Source of the DNA: CAYNEI01 sp964396185
GTDB lineage: Archaea > Thermoplasmatota > SW-10-69-26
DNA length: 34,140 nucleotides
Assembly: GCA_964396185.1 (NCBI GenBank)
Contig: CAYNEI010000024.1
Location: 1 to 34,140 of the forward strand
Direction: 5' to 3'
In this document: one piece after another, positions 23,639-30,887 of the stretch
How positions within the stretch are numbered: the stretch's first letter is position 1
Layout of the letters: each line of letters starts with the position of its first letter
The notes under the pieces: model-generated
Databases searched by the model: none
Told to the model about the DNA's origin: nothing
The model's input: the letters and a program-made list of their open reading frames with translations, nothing else
Position numbers and translations under genes: made by a program

Positions 23639-24465
23639 GGTCTCTTCTCCAGGGCTTGCACGGTCCGCAGGGCGTCCAGGGTCTCGGCCACGTCGTGGAC
23701 GCGCAGCACCGAGGCCCCGTGGGCGGCCGTCCAGGCGGCCACGGTCAGCGATCCGGCCAGCCGCTCGTCCACCTCGCGGTCTAACAGCTTGGCGAACATG
23801 GACTTGCGCGAGGCGCCCACGAGCACAGGGTAGCCTAGCTCGGCCAGTCGTGGTGTGGCTCGCAGCAGGGCCAGGTTGTGCTCCAGGGTCTTGCCGAACC
23901 CGATGCCAGGGTCCACGACGATGCTCTCTCGAGGGATGCCGGCCTCCAGGCACGCCTTGGCCCGCTGTGTCAGGAAGGCCTCCACCTCGCCCACGACATC
24001 CTCGTAGCTCGGATCCTGTTGCATCTGCTTGGGCTGGCCTTGGCGGTGCATGAGCACGATGTCGGCCCCGTGCTCAGCCACGGTAGCTCGCATGGCCTCG
24101 TCGTCGCGCCCGGCGGAGGTATCGTTGACGATGGTGGCACCGGCTTCCAGGCAGGCGCGGGCAACGCTGGCTCGCCGGGTGTCCACGCTGATGGCGGTAT
24201 CGGTGGCGTGGGCCAGGGCCTCGACCACCGGGACCACGCGCTCGTGCTCGGCCTTCTCAGGAACCGGCTCCGAGCCAGGCCTCGTGCTCTCGCCACCCAG
24301 ATCCACGATGTCAGCTCCTTGTTCGACGGCTCTCTGGGCGCGCTGGACGGCCTCGTCTGGATCGGGGGCCCGGCTGTCAGGGTAGAAGCTGTCTGGCGTC
24401 AGGTTGACGATGGCCATGACCAGCGGGCGGTGCTTGGTGTCCAGGAGCGCCTGGGTGGTGCCCAT
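23635..24465 (-). CDS. folP: Dihydropteroate synthase
   Basis: A 276-residue dihydropteroate synthase. It joins 6-hydroxymethyl-dihydropterin pyrophosphate to 4-aminobenzoate. All signature loops are present: MAIVNLTPDSF at 17-27, DLGGESTRPGS at 55-65, SVDTRR at 93-98, VNDTSAG at 113-119, LMHRQGQPKQMQ at 138-149, VDPGIGFGKTLEHN at 184-197, GASRKSM at 217-223 and LRVHDV near 254. The expected substrate comes from MptE at 3758-4504. The gene starts four bases after the folC stop and its own stop overlaps folB (ATGA). Length and motifs are normal. Confidence 0.95.
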   Translation of the reverse strand: MGTTQALLDTKHRPLVMAIVNLTPDSFYPDSRAPDPDEAVQRAQRAVEQGADIVDLGGESTRPGSEPVPEKAEHERVVPVVEALAHATDTAISVDTRRASVARACLEAGATIVNDTSAGRDDEAMRATVAEHGADIVLMHRQGQPKQMQQDPSYEDVVGEVEAFLTQRAKACLEAGIPRESIVVDPGIGFGKTLEHNLALLRATPRLAELGYPVLVGASRKSMFAKLLDREVDERLAGSLTVAAWTAAHGASVLRVHDVAETLDALRTVQALEKRP

Positions 24466-24468
24466 GGG

Positions 24469-25752
24469 CTACCCGACGAGTTCCTTGCCGATCTCGAGCA
24501 CCGCGCCTGCGAGGTAGAAGCTCCCGAAGCAGACGACGGCGTCCTCCGGGTTCGCGGTGCCCAGCATGGTCTTGAGCGCCGTCTCGAGGTTGTGGACCGT
24601 GCGCACCCGCGAGCAGTGGCGCTTGGCCTCGCCGGCCAGGGCCTTGGCGTTGAGGCCCCGGTCCCCGGAGCCCGGGGGCTTGGTGACGAAGACCTCCTGG
24701 GATTCCGGTGCGAGGATCTCCATCATGGTGCCATAGTCCTTGTCGCGCAGGGAGCCGAAGAGGATGAAGTAGCGCTCGAAGCCCTGGTCCTGGAGGAAGC
24801 TGCGCAGGGTCTTGACGGCGTCGGGGTTGTGGGCGCCGTCCACGATGAAGGCGGGGTTCTTCTGGAGGACCTCGATGCGCGCCGGGAGCTCGGTCTTGGC
24901 CAGGCCGTCGTGGATGGCGCTGTCCGGGGCCTCAAGGCCCTGCTCGCGCAGGATGTCGAAGGTGTGGACGGCGATGGCCGCGTTGGAGGCCATGTGCTCG
25001 CCCGGCAGGGGCGAGGTGAGCTCGCCGTAATCGTTCTTCGGTAGCGTGAACGTGACGCCGTCCAGGGTGCTGGCCACGATCTCGGGCCGGCCCAGCGATC
25101 GCAGCACCTTGAGGGGAGCTCTCCGCTTGGCTGCCTCGGACCAGACCGCCTTGAGCGCCAGGCCCTCGGCGCCTGTGACCACAGGCACGCCCTTGCGCAG
25201 GATGCCGGCTTTCTCGCGAGCGATGGACTCGTCGGTGCTGCCCAGCTGCTGAGCGTGCTCGATGCCGACGTTCGTGATGACGGTGACCAGCGGGTTGGTG
25301 AGGACGTTGGTGGCGTCCAGGCGTCCCCCGAGGCCCACCTCGACGACGGCGTAGTCGACGTCTTGCTCGGCGAAGAAGGTGAGCGCGGCTGCGGTGAGGG
25401 TCTCGAAGTAGGTTGGCTCGAGGTCGTTCTCCTCGGCGGTGTCGAGCACGCGCGTGACGAGGTCGTCGAAGAGCTTCTCCTCGATGGGGTCGCAGTCGAG
25501 TCGGATCCGCTCGGTGACGCTGTGGACATGCGGGCTGGTGTAGGTGCCCACCGTGGCGCCGGCCTCGCGGAGCATGCAGGAGAGGAACTGGCAGACCGAG
25601 CCCTTCCCGTTGGTGCCGGCCACGTGGATGGCGGCAAGGTCATCCTGGGGTCGCCCCAGGGCCTCCAAGAGGGCTTCGATGGTGTCGAGCTCGAGGTTCA
25701 TCTCCCTGCCCTTGAGGGCGTCGAGTCGTTCTTGGGGTGGTTCGGTGGTCAC
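24469..25752 (-). CDS. folC: Folylpolyglutamate/dihydrofolate synthase
   Basis: A 427-residue Mur-ligase family enzyme that adds glutamate to dihydropteroate or folates using ATP. The P-loop GTNGKGS is at 46-52, preceded by HVAG. The family segments TSPHVHSVTERI at 72-83, VEVGLGGRLDATN, NVGIEHAQQLGST and VDGAHNPDA are intact. The GTG start at 25752 overlaps the purN stop (GTGA), so the two are translationally coupled. The length is typical. In haloarchaea FolP and FolC may be fused; here they are separate, adjacent genes. Confidence 0.94.
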   Translation of the reverse strand: MTTEPPQERLDALKGREMNLELDTIEALLEALGRPQDDLAAIHVAGTNGKGSVCQFLSCMLREAGATVGTYTSPHVHSVTERIRLDCDPIEEKLFDDLVTRVLDTAEENDLEPTYFETLTAAALTFFAEQDVDYAVVEVGLGGRLDATNVLTNPLVTVITNVGIEHAQQLGSTDESIAREKAGILRKGVPVVTGAEGLALKAVWSEAAKRRAPLKVLRSLGRPEIVASTLDGVTFTLPKNDYGELTSPLPGEHMASNAAIAVHTFDILREQGLEAPDSAIHDGLAKTELPARIEVLQKNPAFIVDGAHNPDAVKTLRSFLQDQGFERYFILFGSLRDKDYGTMMEILAPESQEVFVTKPPGSGDRGLNAKALAGEAKRHCSRVRTVHNLETALKTMLGTANPEDAVVCFGSFYLAGAVLEIGKELVG

Positions 25753-26405
25753 GAGGTCACCTCGGGGACGATGAGGGTGGTGTCGGTGATCTTGAGGTCC
25801 CCCTTGATCGAGACCGTGTCCTGACCCACGCTGAGCCGGCCCTCGGCGAACAGGCGCACGCTGGCTGGCAGGATGCGGTGCTCGGCTGCAAGGATGCGGT
25901 CCGAGAGGCGCTCCACGTCGTCCTCGGGATGGACTGGGACGGCGGCTTGGAGCACGATGGGGCCAGCGTCCACGTCTTCGCGCACGATATGCGTGGTGGC
26001 ACCAGCGATGCGCACGCCGGCCGCGAGGGCTCGTCGCTGTGCATCAAGGCCTCTGAACTGGGGGAGCAAGGAAGGATGGATGTTGAGGATGCGATCCGGG
26101 TAGGCTTGGATGAACGAGGGTGTCAGGATGCGCATGAAGCCCGCGAGCACGACCAGGTCCGGGCCGGTGGCTTCCAGGGCATCAAGCAGCGTCGTGGCGT
26201 AGGTGGCACGGTCGAGGCCGTCCGGGTCGACGAAGTGAGCCTCGACACCGCGCTCGTGAGCGATGGCTAGGGCGCGGGCATCCTCGTTGTCCGAGAACAC
26301 GCCCTCGATCCGCGCTGGGCCCAGGTCCCCATCCTCCTGAGCGTCGAGCAAGGCTTCGAGGTTCGTGCCCCGTCCAGACGCGAGAACGGCGACAGAAACC
26401 ATCAT
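25749..26405 (-). CDS. purN: Phosphoribosylglycinamide formyltransferase
   Basis: A 218-residue PurN, which transfers the formyl group of 10-formyl-tetrahydrofolate to GAR in purine synthesis. The phosphate-binding loop LASGRGTNLEAL is near the N-terminus, ILNIHPSLLPQFRG carries the catalytic Asn and His, and THIVREDVDAGPIVLQ carries the catalytic Asp. Longer in-frame starts would add about 54 unrelated residues; 26405 (or the next codon, 26402) fits the family N-terminus and lies 26 bases after a CTAAG box. It heads the folate operon, which makes sense because PurN uses the product of the pathway. Confidence 0.94.
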   Translation of the reverse strand: MMVSVAVLASGRGTNLEALLDAQEDGDLGPARIEGVFSDNEDARALAIAHERGVEAHFVDPDGLDRATYATTLLDALEATGPDLVVLAGFMRILTPSFIQAYPDRILNIHPSLLPQFRGLDAQRRALAAGVRIAGATTHIVREDVDAGPIVLQAAVPVHPEDDVERLSDRILAAEHRILPASVRLFAEGRLSVGQDTVSIKGDLKITDTTLIVPEVTS

Positions 26406-26427
26406 CGAGGCTCCACAGGACACCCCT

Positions 26428-26452
26428 CTTAGACTTGACGCCCCGATATACG
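26428..26452 (-). promoter_or_regulatory. Promoter of purN-fol operon
   Basis: On the - strand, CTAAG (26428-26432) is 26 bases before the purN ATG, and a GTATAT element lies 15-20 bases further upstream. Either could be the TATA box. The A/T-rich element could also serve hef on the other strand, which would then have a leader of more than 100 bases. Confidence 0.4.
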
Positions 26453-26588
26453 TTTTCCCGTCTCCGCTCCACCGGCCCGTGGCTCGCGCGTGACAGTTTC
26501 GCACGGGCAGGGCGCGGCTCGGGAGGCTTCGGCGCCTGCCAGCAGCGTGGTTCCCCCCGGCGCCCATCCCAGCAGGGAAAGCTCAAAG

Positions 26589-26610
26589 GCCGGCCCCCCG
26601 TTGGGCCGGC
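26589..26610. promoter_or_regulatory. Hairpin abutting the hef start codon
   Basis: GCCGGCCC and GGGCCGGC pair perfectly around a six-base loop. The second arm ends at the base before the GTG start of hef. If transcribed, it would sit over the translation start; otherwise it may be a DNA site. Confidence 0.45.
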
Positions 26611-28203
26611 GTGCCCCACGAGCAGGTCGACCTGCACACCTTCCTCTCGGAAGGCCTCCCACCACGCGACCAGGCCCCCGGCCACGAGGAACCGCCGGAG
26701 CCGGAGATGGTCGAGCACCCGCTGATCCCAGCGGGCACGGTGGAAGCGCGGCGCTACCAGCTCGAGCTGGCAGAGGCCGCCCTTGAAGCGCCTAGCCTGG
26801 TCGTGCTCCCGACGGGGCTGGGCAAGACCATCGTGGCCCTCTTCGCGGCTGCCGATGTGCTCCAGGACGAACCGGGCAAGGTGCTCTTCCTGGCGCCGAC
26901 CCGGCCGCTGGTCCAGCAGCACGCCGACACGTTCGCGGATTTCCTGCTCGTCGAGCCCCAGGTGACCATCGGCGGAGGCGTGAGCCCGGACAAGCGCGCC
27001 GAGCTCTTCGACCAGGCGCGCGTGATCTTCTCGACCCCCCAGGGACTTCGCAACGACCTCGAGGACGGCCGGATCAGCCTGGAGGATGTCGCCTTGCTGG
27101 TGGTCGACGAGGCTCATCGGGCCGTGGGCGATTACGCCTACGTCGAGATCGGCCGACGCTTCTGGGAGGACAACCCAGGCGGCCATCTGATGGCGCTGAC
27201 CGCCTCGCCGGGAGGTGATGAGGAGCGCATCGAGGAGGTTCGCGAGAACCTCGGCATCACGCACGTGGAGGGTCGAGGCCCCGAGGACCCCGAGGTGGCC
27301 CGCTACATCAAGGACACCCAGGTCCGCTGGGTGCGCGTCCCCCTCACGCCCACGCTTGAGGCCGTTCGCGCCAGGCTGCAAAAGGTCGTCGACGACCGAG
27401 CCGCCCCGCTCAAGAAGGCCCGGGTGCTCCCGCCCAAGCCCTACGTGGGCCGCAAGGACTGCATCGAGGCCGGCAACAAGATCCGCGCCCAGCTCAACCG
27501 CGCCCGCAACAAGGGCCCGCTCTTCGGCATGCTGCTCAACCAGGGCGTGGTCATGCAGGCCCTCCACGCCTTGGAGCTCGCCGAGACCCAGGGCATCGAG
27601 CCGCTGCGTGACTTCCTGCTCCGCCTCATGCGCGACCCGGGCTCCAAGTCGGCCAAGGCGTTCGCCGGCGAGCCCCTGGTGGTCGAGGTGCTCGAGCGCA
27701 TCAAGGACTGGCAAGAGGCCAGCCACCCGAAGGTCGAGGCCCTGGTCAAGGTCCTGGAACGCGAGCTCGACGAGCACCCGGAGAGCCTGGTCATCGTGTT
27801 CGCCCAGTACCGGGACACCATCGGCTCCATCGTGCGCGCCCTCGACGAGGCCGGTATCCCCGCCGAGCGGTTCGTGGGCCAAGGAGACCGGGAGGGCGAC
27901 AAGGGCATGAGCCAGGACGAGCAGCGCGAGGTCCTCGAACGCCTGCGCGACCACGCGTTCAAGGTGCTCGTGGCCTCCAGCGTGGCCGAGGAGGGCCTGG
28001 ACATCCCCAGCGTGGACCTCGTCGTCTTCTACGAACCCGTGCCCAGCGAGATCCGTCTCATCCAGCGCCGGGGCCGCACCGGACGCCACCGGGTCGGCCG
28101 CATGGTCGTGCTCATCGCGGAGGACACCCGGGACGAGGCGTTCATGTACGCGGCCATGAACCGGGAGAAGAAGATGCGCCGGCTGGTTCGCGAGATGGGC
28201 TGA
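26611..28203 (+). CDS. hef: Hef-like helicase without nuclease domain
   Basis: A 530-residue superfamily 2 helicase of the Hef/FANCM/MPH1 group, which remodels stalled replication forks. Walker A PTGLGKT is at 67-73, the DEAH box at 166-169, TASPG follows, motif V SVAEEGLDIP is near 456 and motif VI QRRGRTGRHR begins at 485. The region 230-380 is the thumb-like insertion of this group. Most euryarchaeal Hef proteins carry a C-terminal XPF/ERCC4 nuclease and HhH domain of about 200 residues; this one ends shortly after motif VI (REKKMRRLVREMG). No nuclease frame follows downstream. A later in-frame ATG at 26707 is an alternative start. Confidence 0.88.
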   Translation: MPHEQVDLHTFLSEGLPPRDQAPGHEEPPEPEMVEHPLIPAGTVEARRYQLELAEAALEAPSLVVLPTGLGKTIVALFAAADVLQDEPGKVLFLAPTRPLVQQHADTFADFLLVEPQVTIGGGVSPDKRAELFDQARVIFSTPQGLRNDLEDGRISLEDVALLVVDEAHRAVGDYAYVEIGRRFWEDNPGGHLMALTASPGGDEERIEEVRENLGITHVEGRGPEDPEVARYIKDTQVRWVRVPLTPTLEAVRARLQKVVDDRAAPLKKARVLPPKPYVGRKDCIEAGNKIRAQLNRARNKGPLFGMLLNQGVVMQALHALELAETQGIEPLRDFLLRLMRDPGSKSAKAFAGEPLVVEVLERIKDWQEASHPKVEALVKVLERELDEHPESLVIVFAQYRDTIGSIVRALDEAGIPAERFVGQGDREGDKGMSQDEQREVLERLRDHAFKVLVASSVAEEGLDIPSVDLVVFYEPVPSEIRLIQRRGRTGRHRVGRMVVLIAEDTRDEAFMYAAMNREKKMRRLVREMG

Positions 28204-28264
28204 CGCGTCGGCGTCAGGCCAGCCGGGCACGGGCGGAAGGCCGGCGGGGCACCGACGGAAGCAA

Positions 28265-28280
28265 GCGCTCGCCCGAGCGC
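28265..28280. repeat. Hairpin 1 of the tRNA-His row
   Basis: GCGCTCG and CGAGCGC pair perfectly with a two-base loop, about 60 bases after hef. Confidence 0.5.
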
Positions 28281-28310
28281 AATGCGATGGTTGCCCCAAG
28301 TCGCGTCAAC

Positions 28311-28378
28311 GGGTAGGCGCGAGGTTGGCGGCCCTCCTCCCTATCGGGGGTCGGGCCGCCAACCTCGCGGTCCTACCC
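28311..28378. repeat. Hairpin 2 of the tRNA-His row
   Basis: The left arm 28311-28334 (GGGTAGG, then CGCGAGGTTGGCGGCCC) pairs with 28353-28378, with a single two-base bulge. The stem is 24 bp and the loop 18 bases. It is too regular to be chance. Confidence 0.8.
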
Positions 28379-28423
28379 AACGCCCGAGCCTGATCCCGCT
28401 GTGCCGCAGGCTCGGGCGTTGGG
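28376..28423. repeat. Hairpin 3 of the tRNA-His row
   Basis: CCCAACGCCCGAGCCT (28376-28391) and AGGCTCGGGCGTTGGG (28408-28423) pair perfectly over 16 bp with a 16-base loop. Its first three bases are shared with hairpin 2. Confidence 0.8.
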
Positions 28424-28428
28424 TGAAC

Positions 28429-28473
28429 TTTTCAGCCGCCAGGCTGCGCGGTGGTGGAACTGGCGGCTGAAAA
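28429..28473. repeat. Hairpin 4 of the tRNA-His row
   Basis: TTTTCAGCCGCCAG (28429-28442) and CTGGCGGCTGAAAA (28460-28473) pair perfectly over 14 bp. Read on the - strand it begins right after the tRNA 3' end, and its TTTT may serve in ending or trimming the tRNA transcript. Confidence 0.8.
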
Positions 28474-28474
28474 G

Positions 28475-28547
28475 GGCCCGCGGCGAGAATTGAACCCGCC
28501 TCAAGGGATCCACAGTCCCATAGGATGACCACTACCCTACGCGGGCC
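28475..28547 (-). tRNA. tRNA-His (anticodon GUG)
   Basis: Reading the - strand: acceptor stem GCCCGCG pairs with CGCGGGC, the D arm is GGGT/ATCC, the anticodon loop is CTGTGGA with GTG, and the T arm is GCGGG TTCAATT CTCGC. The extra G at position -1 (28547) and the C at position 73 (28475) are the identity marks of tRNA-His. The top pair of the anticodon stem is a T-T mismatch. No CCA is encoded. No intron is seen. A TTTT tract follows at the 3' end. Confidence 0.95.
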
Positions 28548-28601
28548 AGATGTGGACCAGGTGCTCTCGCGCCCGGCTTGAGCCCGTCAAACCGGGTTCA
28601 C

Positions 28602-28610
28602 GATAAAAGC
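28602..28610 (-). promoter_or_regulatory. TATA box of tRNA-His
   Basis: GCTTTTATC on the - strand lies about 55 bases upstream of the tRNA, so the primary transcript should have a leader of about 30 bases. Confidence 0.5.
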
Positions 28611-28651
28611 GTTGCGTGGGCGCCCGTGTGGGGGGGAGCTTCAGGAACGCT

Positions 28652-28681
28652 CACCACAAGGGCACAAAGGGCACAACGGGG
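28652..28681 (+). repeat. Dispersed CACAAGGGCACAAAGGG repeat
   Basis: CACCACAAGGGCACAAAGGG continues as CACAACGGGG, a roughly 10-base periodic element. It is of the same general kind as the repeats at 23060 and 23234. The rest of 28548-28753 holds only the tRNA promoter and no gene. Confidence 0.45.
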
Positions 28682-28753
28682 AACGAACGGCGAGGATGCA
28701 AGGTCCTCTAAGGATCGTCTCGGACGTTGCGCTCTTCGGATCGCCGTGGTGAG

Positions 28754-29014
28754 CTACTGGGCCGGCTGCTTGGCGAACGCGAACACCCGCTCTCCATCCA
28801 TGTGGAGCAGCACCGGGATGTAGCGATGCGGCTCCCAGGTCACCGCCTGGTTGAGCGTTGCGTCCACGTTGTCGATCACCCGGCGGGTGATCCAGGCGTG
28901 GCGGGCGTGCTCGACGCCCTCGGTGGGATCCCCTGGATGCGCCTCCGGGGGCACGACCATCGGCTGCGCTTGCACGTCCTCGCCCACGGCGCCGGCCGAT
29001 TCGGGATCCTGCAT
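28754..29014 (-). CDS. Small hypothetical protein
   Basis: An 86-residue frame, MQDPESAGAVGEDVQAQ to FAFAKQPAQ. The N-terminal 35 residues are Pro/Glu-rich and probably flexible; the C-terminal half (ARHAWITRRVIDNVDATLNQ; HRYIPVLLHMDGERVFAFA) looks folded. GAGG lies eight bases before the ATG, and a CTATAC box lies about 37 bases upstream. I do not recognise the family. Confidence 0.6.
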   Translation of the reverse strand: MQDPESAGAVGEDVQAQPMVVPPEAHPGDPTEGVEHARHAWITRRVIDNVDATLNQAVTWEPHRYIPVLLHMDGERVFAFAKQPAQ

Positions 29015-29124
29015 GGTCTTTCCTCGCAGGTACTCTGCTGCTCGCTACGTATAGGCCCTTTGGTGGACGCATCGAAGCTGGGACGAAGGCGGCGGACATG
29101 TTCGGTCGGGTCCGCTCTCCGGGC

Positions 29125-29556
29125 CTACCCTGGCTTGCCAGCCAAGCGCGTCACCAAGCCGTCGAACCCTTCGTCGAAGGACGCGATGGCAGAGATCCCG
29201 GCCGAGGCCATCACCGCAAGGGACGTGCAGTCCGTGAAGCTCAACCCGTGCTCTCTGTACCGTCGGACGAGATGCAGGGCTTCGGCGAAGTGGTCCGGCC
29301 CGACCCGGTGGAGCACGAAGGCGCCAGCGGTCTCCCCGTCGCCCAGCATGAAGGCGATGGCGCGGTCGAGCTGCGCGCGTGTTGCCCCCTTGGCCACGAA
29401 GAACGTGATGACCTCGTCCACGATGTCGTCGGTGATCGCCGGGGGACCGCGCTCCCCGTCGAGCAACGGCGGCAGGAGCTCTTCAGCGACCTCGTGCATA
29501 CTGTCCCGCTGGTGAAGGTAGGCCACGATGACAGCGGTATCGACGAGAACGCTCAT
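29125..29556 (-). CDS. vapC: VapC-type PIN-domain toxin
   Basis: A 143-residue PIN-domain nuclease, the toxin of VapBC modules that cleaves RNA. The acidic metal ligands are in the expected places: D6 (SVLVDTAVIVAYL), E48 (DDIVDEVI), D109 (SFTDCTSLAVM) and D128 (IASFDEGFDGL). Length and order are typical. Its ATG at 29556 overlaps the stop of the upstream gene (ATGA), so the pair is translated in coupling. Confidence 0.85.
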   Translation of the reverse strand: MSVLVDTAVIVAYLHQRDSMHEVAEELLPPLLDGERGPPAITDDIVDEVITFFVAKGATRAQLDRAIAFMLGDGETAGAFVLHRVGPDHFAEALHLVRRYREHGLSFTDCTSLAVMASAGISAIASFDEGFDGLVTRLAGKPG

Positions 29557-29822
29557 CCGTCCAACCCGTAGACGACTCGGTCCACCTCTCGCGCGGCATC
29601 GGTGGGCGCATCCAGATCGAACTGGAACGTCGCCCACGAACGCCCATCGGCCCGCTGGCCTGTCGTGAACACCTCCTCCTTCGAGGCCAGCGCGTGCTCC
29701 AGGATGCGATGGAAGAGCTCGTGTTGGGCGAGGCGCTCGTCGGTCCGAAGGGCCGCCTCGTGGAGCAGACGGTCGAAGGCCTGCTTGTCCTCCTTGCGGA
29801 CCTTGATCGACGTGAAGGCCAT
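29553..29822 (-). CDS. vapB: VapB-type antitoxin
   Basis: An 89-residue partner of vapC. It begins MAFTSIKVRKEDKQAFDRLLHEAALRT, a short strand plus helix like a ribbon-helix-helix or MetJ/Arc-type DNA-binding module, and continues with ERLAQHELFHRILEHALASK and an acidic tail (FDLDAPTDAAREVDRVVYGLDG) that probably wraps the toxin. The assignment depends mainly on its position: upstream of vapC, overlapping it by four bases, and with an operator-like palindrome before it. Confidence 0.75.
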   Translation of the reverse strand: MAFTSIKVRKEDKQAFDRLLHEAALRTDERLAQHELFHRILEHALASKEEVFTTGQRADGRSWATFQFDLDAPTDAAREVDRVVYGLDG

Positions 29823-29830
29823 GGCGTGTA

Positions 29831-29863
29831 TGTAGAAAATGGTACATCATATACTTTACTACA
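29831..29863. promoter_or_regulatory. Operator/promoter of vapBC
   Basis: TGTAGAAA and TTTACTACA form an interrupted inverted repeat in the only A/T-rich stretch nearby. It includes a TATAT-like box about 30 bases before the vapB ATG. Self-repression by the VapBC complex is the usual mode for this family. Confidence 0.5.
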
Positions 29864-29988
29864 CTTTCCGTGGTCTACACCGTGGGCGGTCGTGCCAGCG
29901 CCGGAGTGCGGGTCACCGTCGAATGGGGGGGCCACCACGAGGAGTGCGAGCGATGAGCCCGCAGAGGAGCTCGGCAACCGATGCAGGG

Positions 29989-30540
29989 TTAGCGCCCAGC
30001 CCTGAGCTTGCGCCCGATGGCCCCGGTCGGATAGCTCTCCGCGGACTGTGAAAACCCATCGCCCCCGCACCAGCACGGGGATACGATCCAGCCCGATCGG
30101 GCTGCGAGCGCCATCGCTTCCTCGTAGCCGACGACCCGGTACCTTCCATCGGCCTCGAGCTCGGCTCGCATTGAGCCCTCTTCCCGAGGGACGGCCTCCA
30201 CCACGTCGTGGGGTCGCTGCTCGGGGACGATGTAGAGGTGTTGGCTGTGCTTGCCCTTCCGCCTCCCAGGACCCGAGGCCCCCGAACGGCTGCCGCCTAG
30301 ACAGTACCCCGTCCGGTTCGCCCGCGTGACGTGCCGGCGGTACAGGCCCATGTCAACGAAGCGCGCGTTGCAGTAGGGGCAACGCCTACTCCCCTGGAAC
30401 TCCGCGATGACGGCGTTCAGGTTCTCGACCTGCAGGTGAGCCGAGTGCGCCCTCTCGATCTCGTCGAGCATGTCAACCGCCATCGGCAATATCCCTCGAT
30501 CCCCATCCATTTCCGGTCCAAGCCCCCGCCCTACGGTCAT
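29989..30540 (-). CDS. Zinc-finger protein, unknown function
   Basis: A 183-residue protein. Residues 50-85 hold a C2H2-like finger (CPYCNARFVDMGLYRRHVTRANRTGYC), followed by a basic Gly/Ser-rich linker (GGSRSGASGPGRRKGKHSQ), and a second part (VVGYEEAMALAARSGWIVSPCWCGGDG) with a CWCGG metal-type motif. Binding to nucleic acid is plausible. The ATG at 30540 overlaps the stop of the gene before by one base (TGATG). It is the last gene of a three-gene operon beside the CRISPR trailer. No known family was recognised. Confidence 0.6.
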   Translation of the reverse strand: MTVGRGLGPEMDGDRGILPMAVDMLDEIERAHSAHLQVENLNAVIAEFQGSRRCPYCNARFVDMGLYRRHVTRANRTGYCLGGSRSGASGPGRRKGKHSQHLYIVPEQRPHDVVEAVPREEGSMRAELEADGRYRVVGYEEAMALAARSGWIVSPCWCGGDGFSQSAESYPTGAIGRKLRAGR

Positions 30541-30887
30541 CACCAGTCATCCTCGGGCGACAGTAGGGCGATGATCTGTCCCCAGCTCGCGATAGCGCTA
30601 CTCCCTGCGCGGCACGGGATCCCGATGCCCCCTTCAAAGATCCTGCTGATCTCTCCAGCCATGACCCTGCCCTTGGGTCTTGTGATTACTACGCGATCCC
30701 CCTGTTGGAACTCCTCGCCGGCCTTGTGCTTGCACTGGGCCTCAAGGCGTCCGATCGTCCGAAAGGCCCAATCGCAGAGGCCCTCCAGTTCCGCCACTTG
30801 GTCACCGCTCAGGATGACTCGTTCGTCGTCCGAGATGGTCCACGCGAGTTCTTTTAGCCGCTCGAACGGACTGGCTGTCCCGCTCAT
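30540..30887 (-). CDS. Small SH3/KOW-like protein
   Basis: A 115-residue protein. The N-terminal half is helical (SPFERLKELAWTISDDERVILSG; LEGLCDWAFRTIGRLEAQC), and the C-terminal half looks like a small beta barrel of the SH3/KOW type (FQQGDRVVITRPKGRVMAGEISRIFEGGIG). The start at 30887 overlaps the stop of the upstream gene as ATGA; an ATG two codons earlier is possible. Function is unknown. The coupled arrangement suggests the three proteins act together. Confidence 0.6.
   Translation of the reverse strand: MSGTASPFERLKELAWTISDDERVILSGDQVAELEGLCDWAFRTIGRLEAQCKHKAGEEFQQGDRVVITRPKGRVMAGEISRIFEGGIGIPCRAGSSAIASWGQIIALLSPEDDW

Noticed and set aside
26182..28299. 705-codon open frame on the - strand under hef and purN
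   Set aside because: It is antisense to the hef helicase and in another frame from purN, with no recognisable domain.
28265..28473. Hairpin row as simple transcription terminators of hef
   Set aside because: Archaeal termination needs T-tracts, which follow only the last hairpin on the - strand, and several long perfect stems would not be required.
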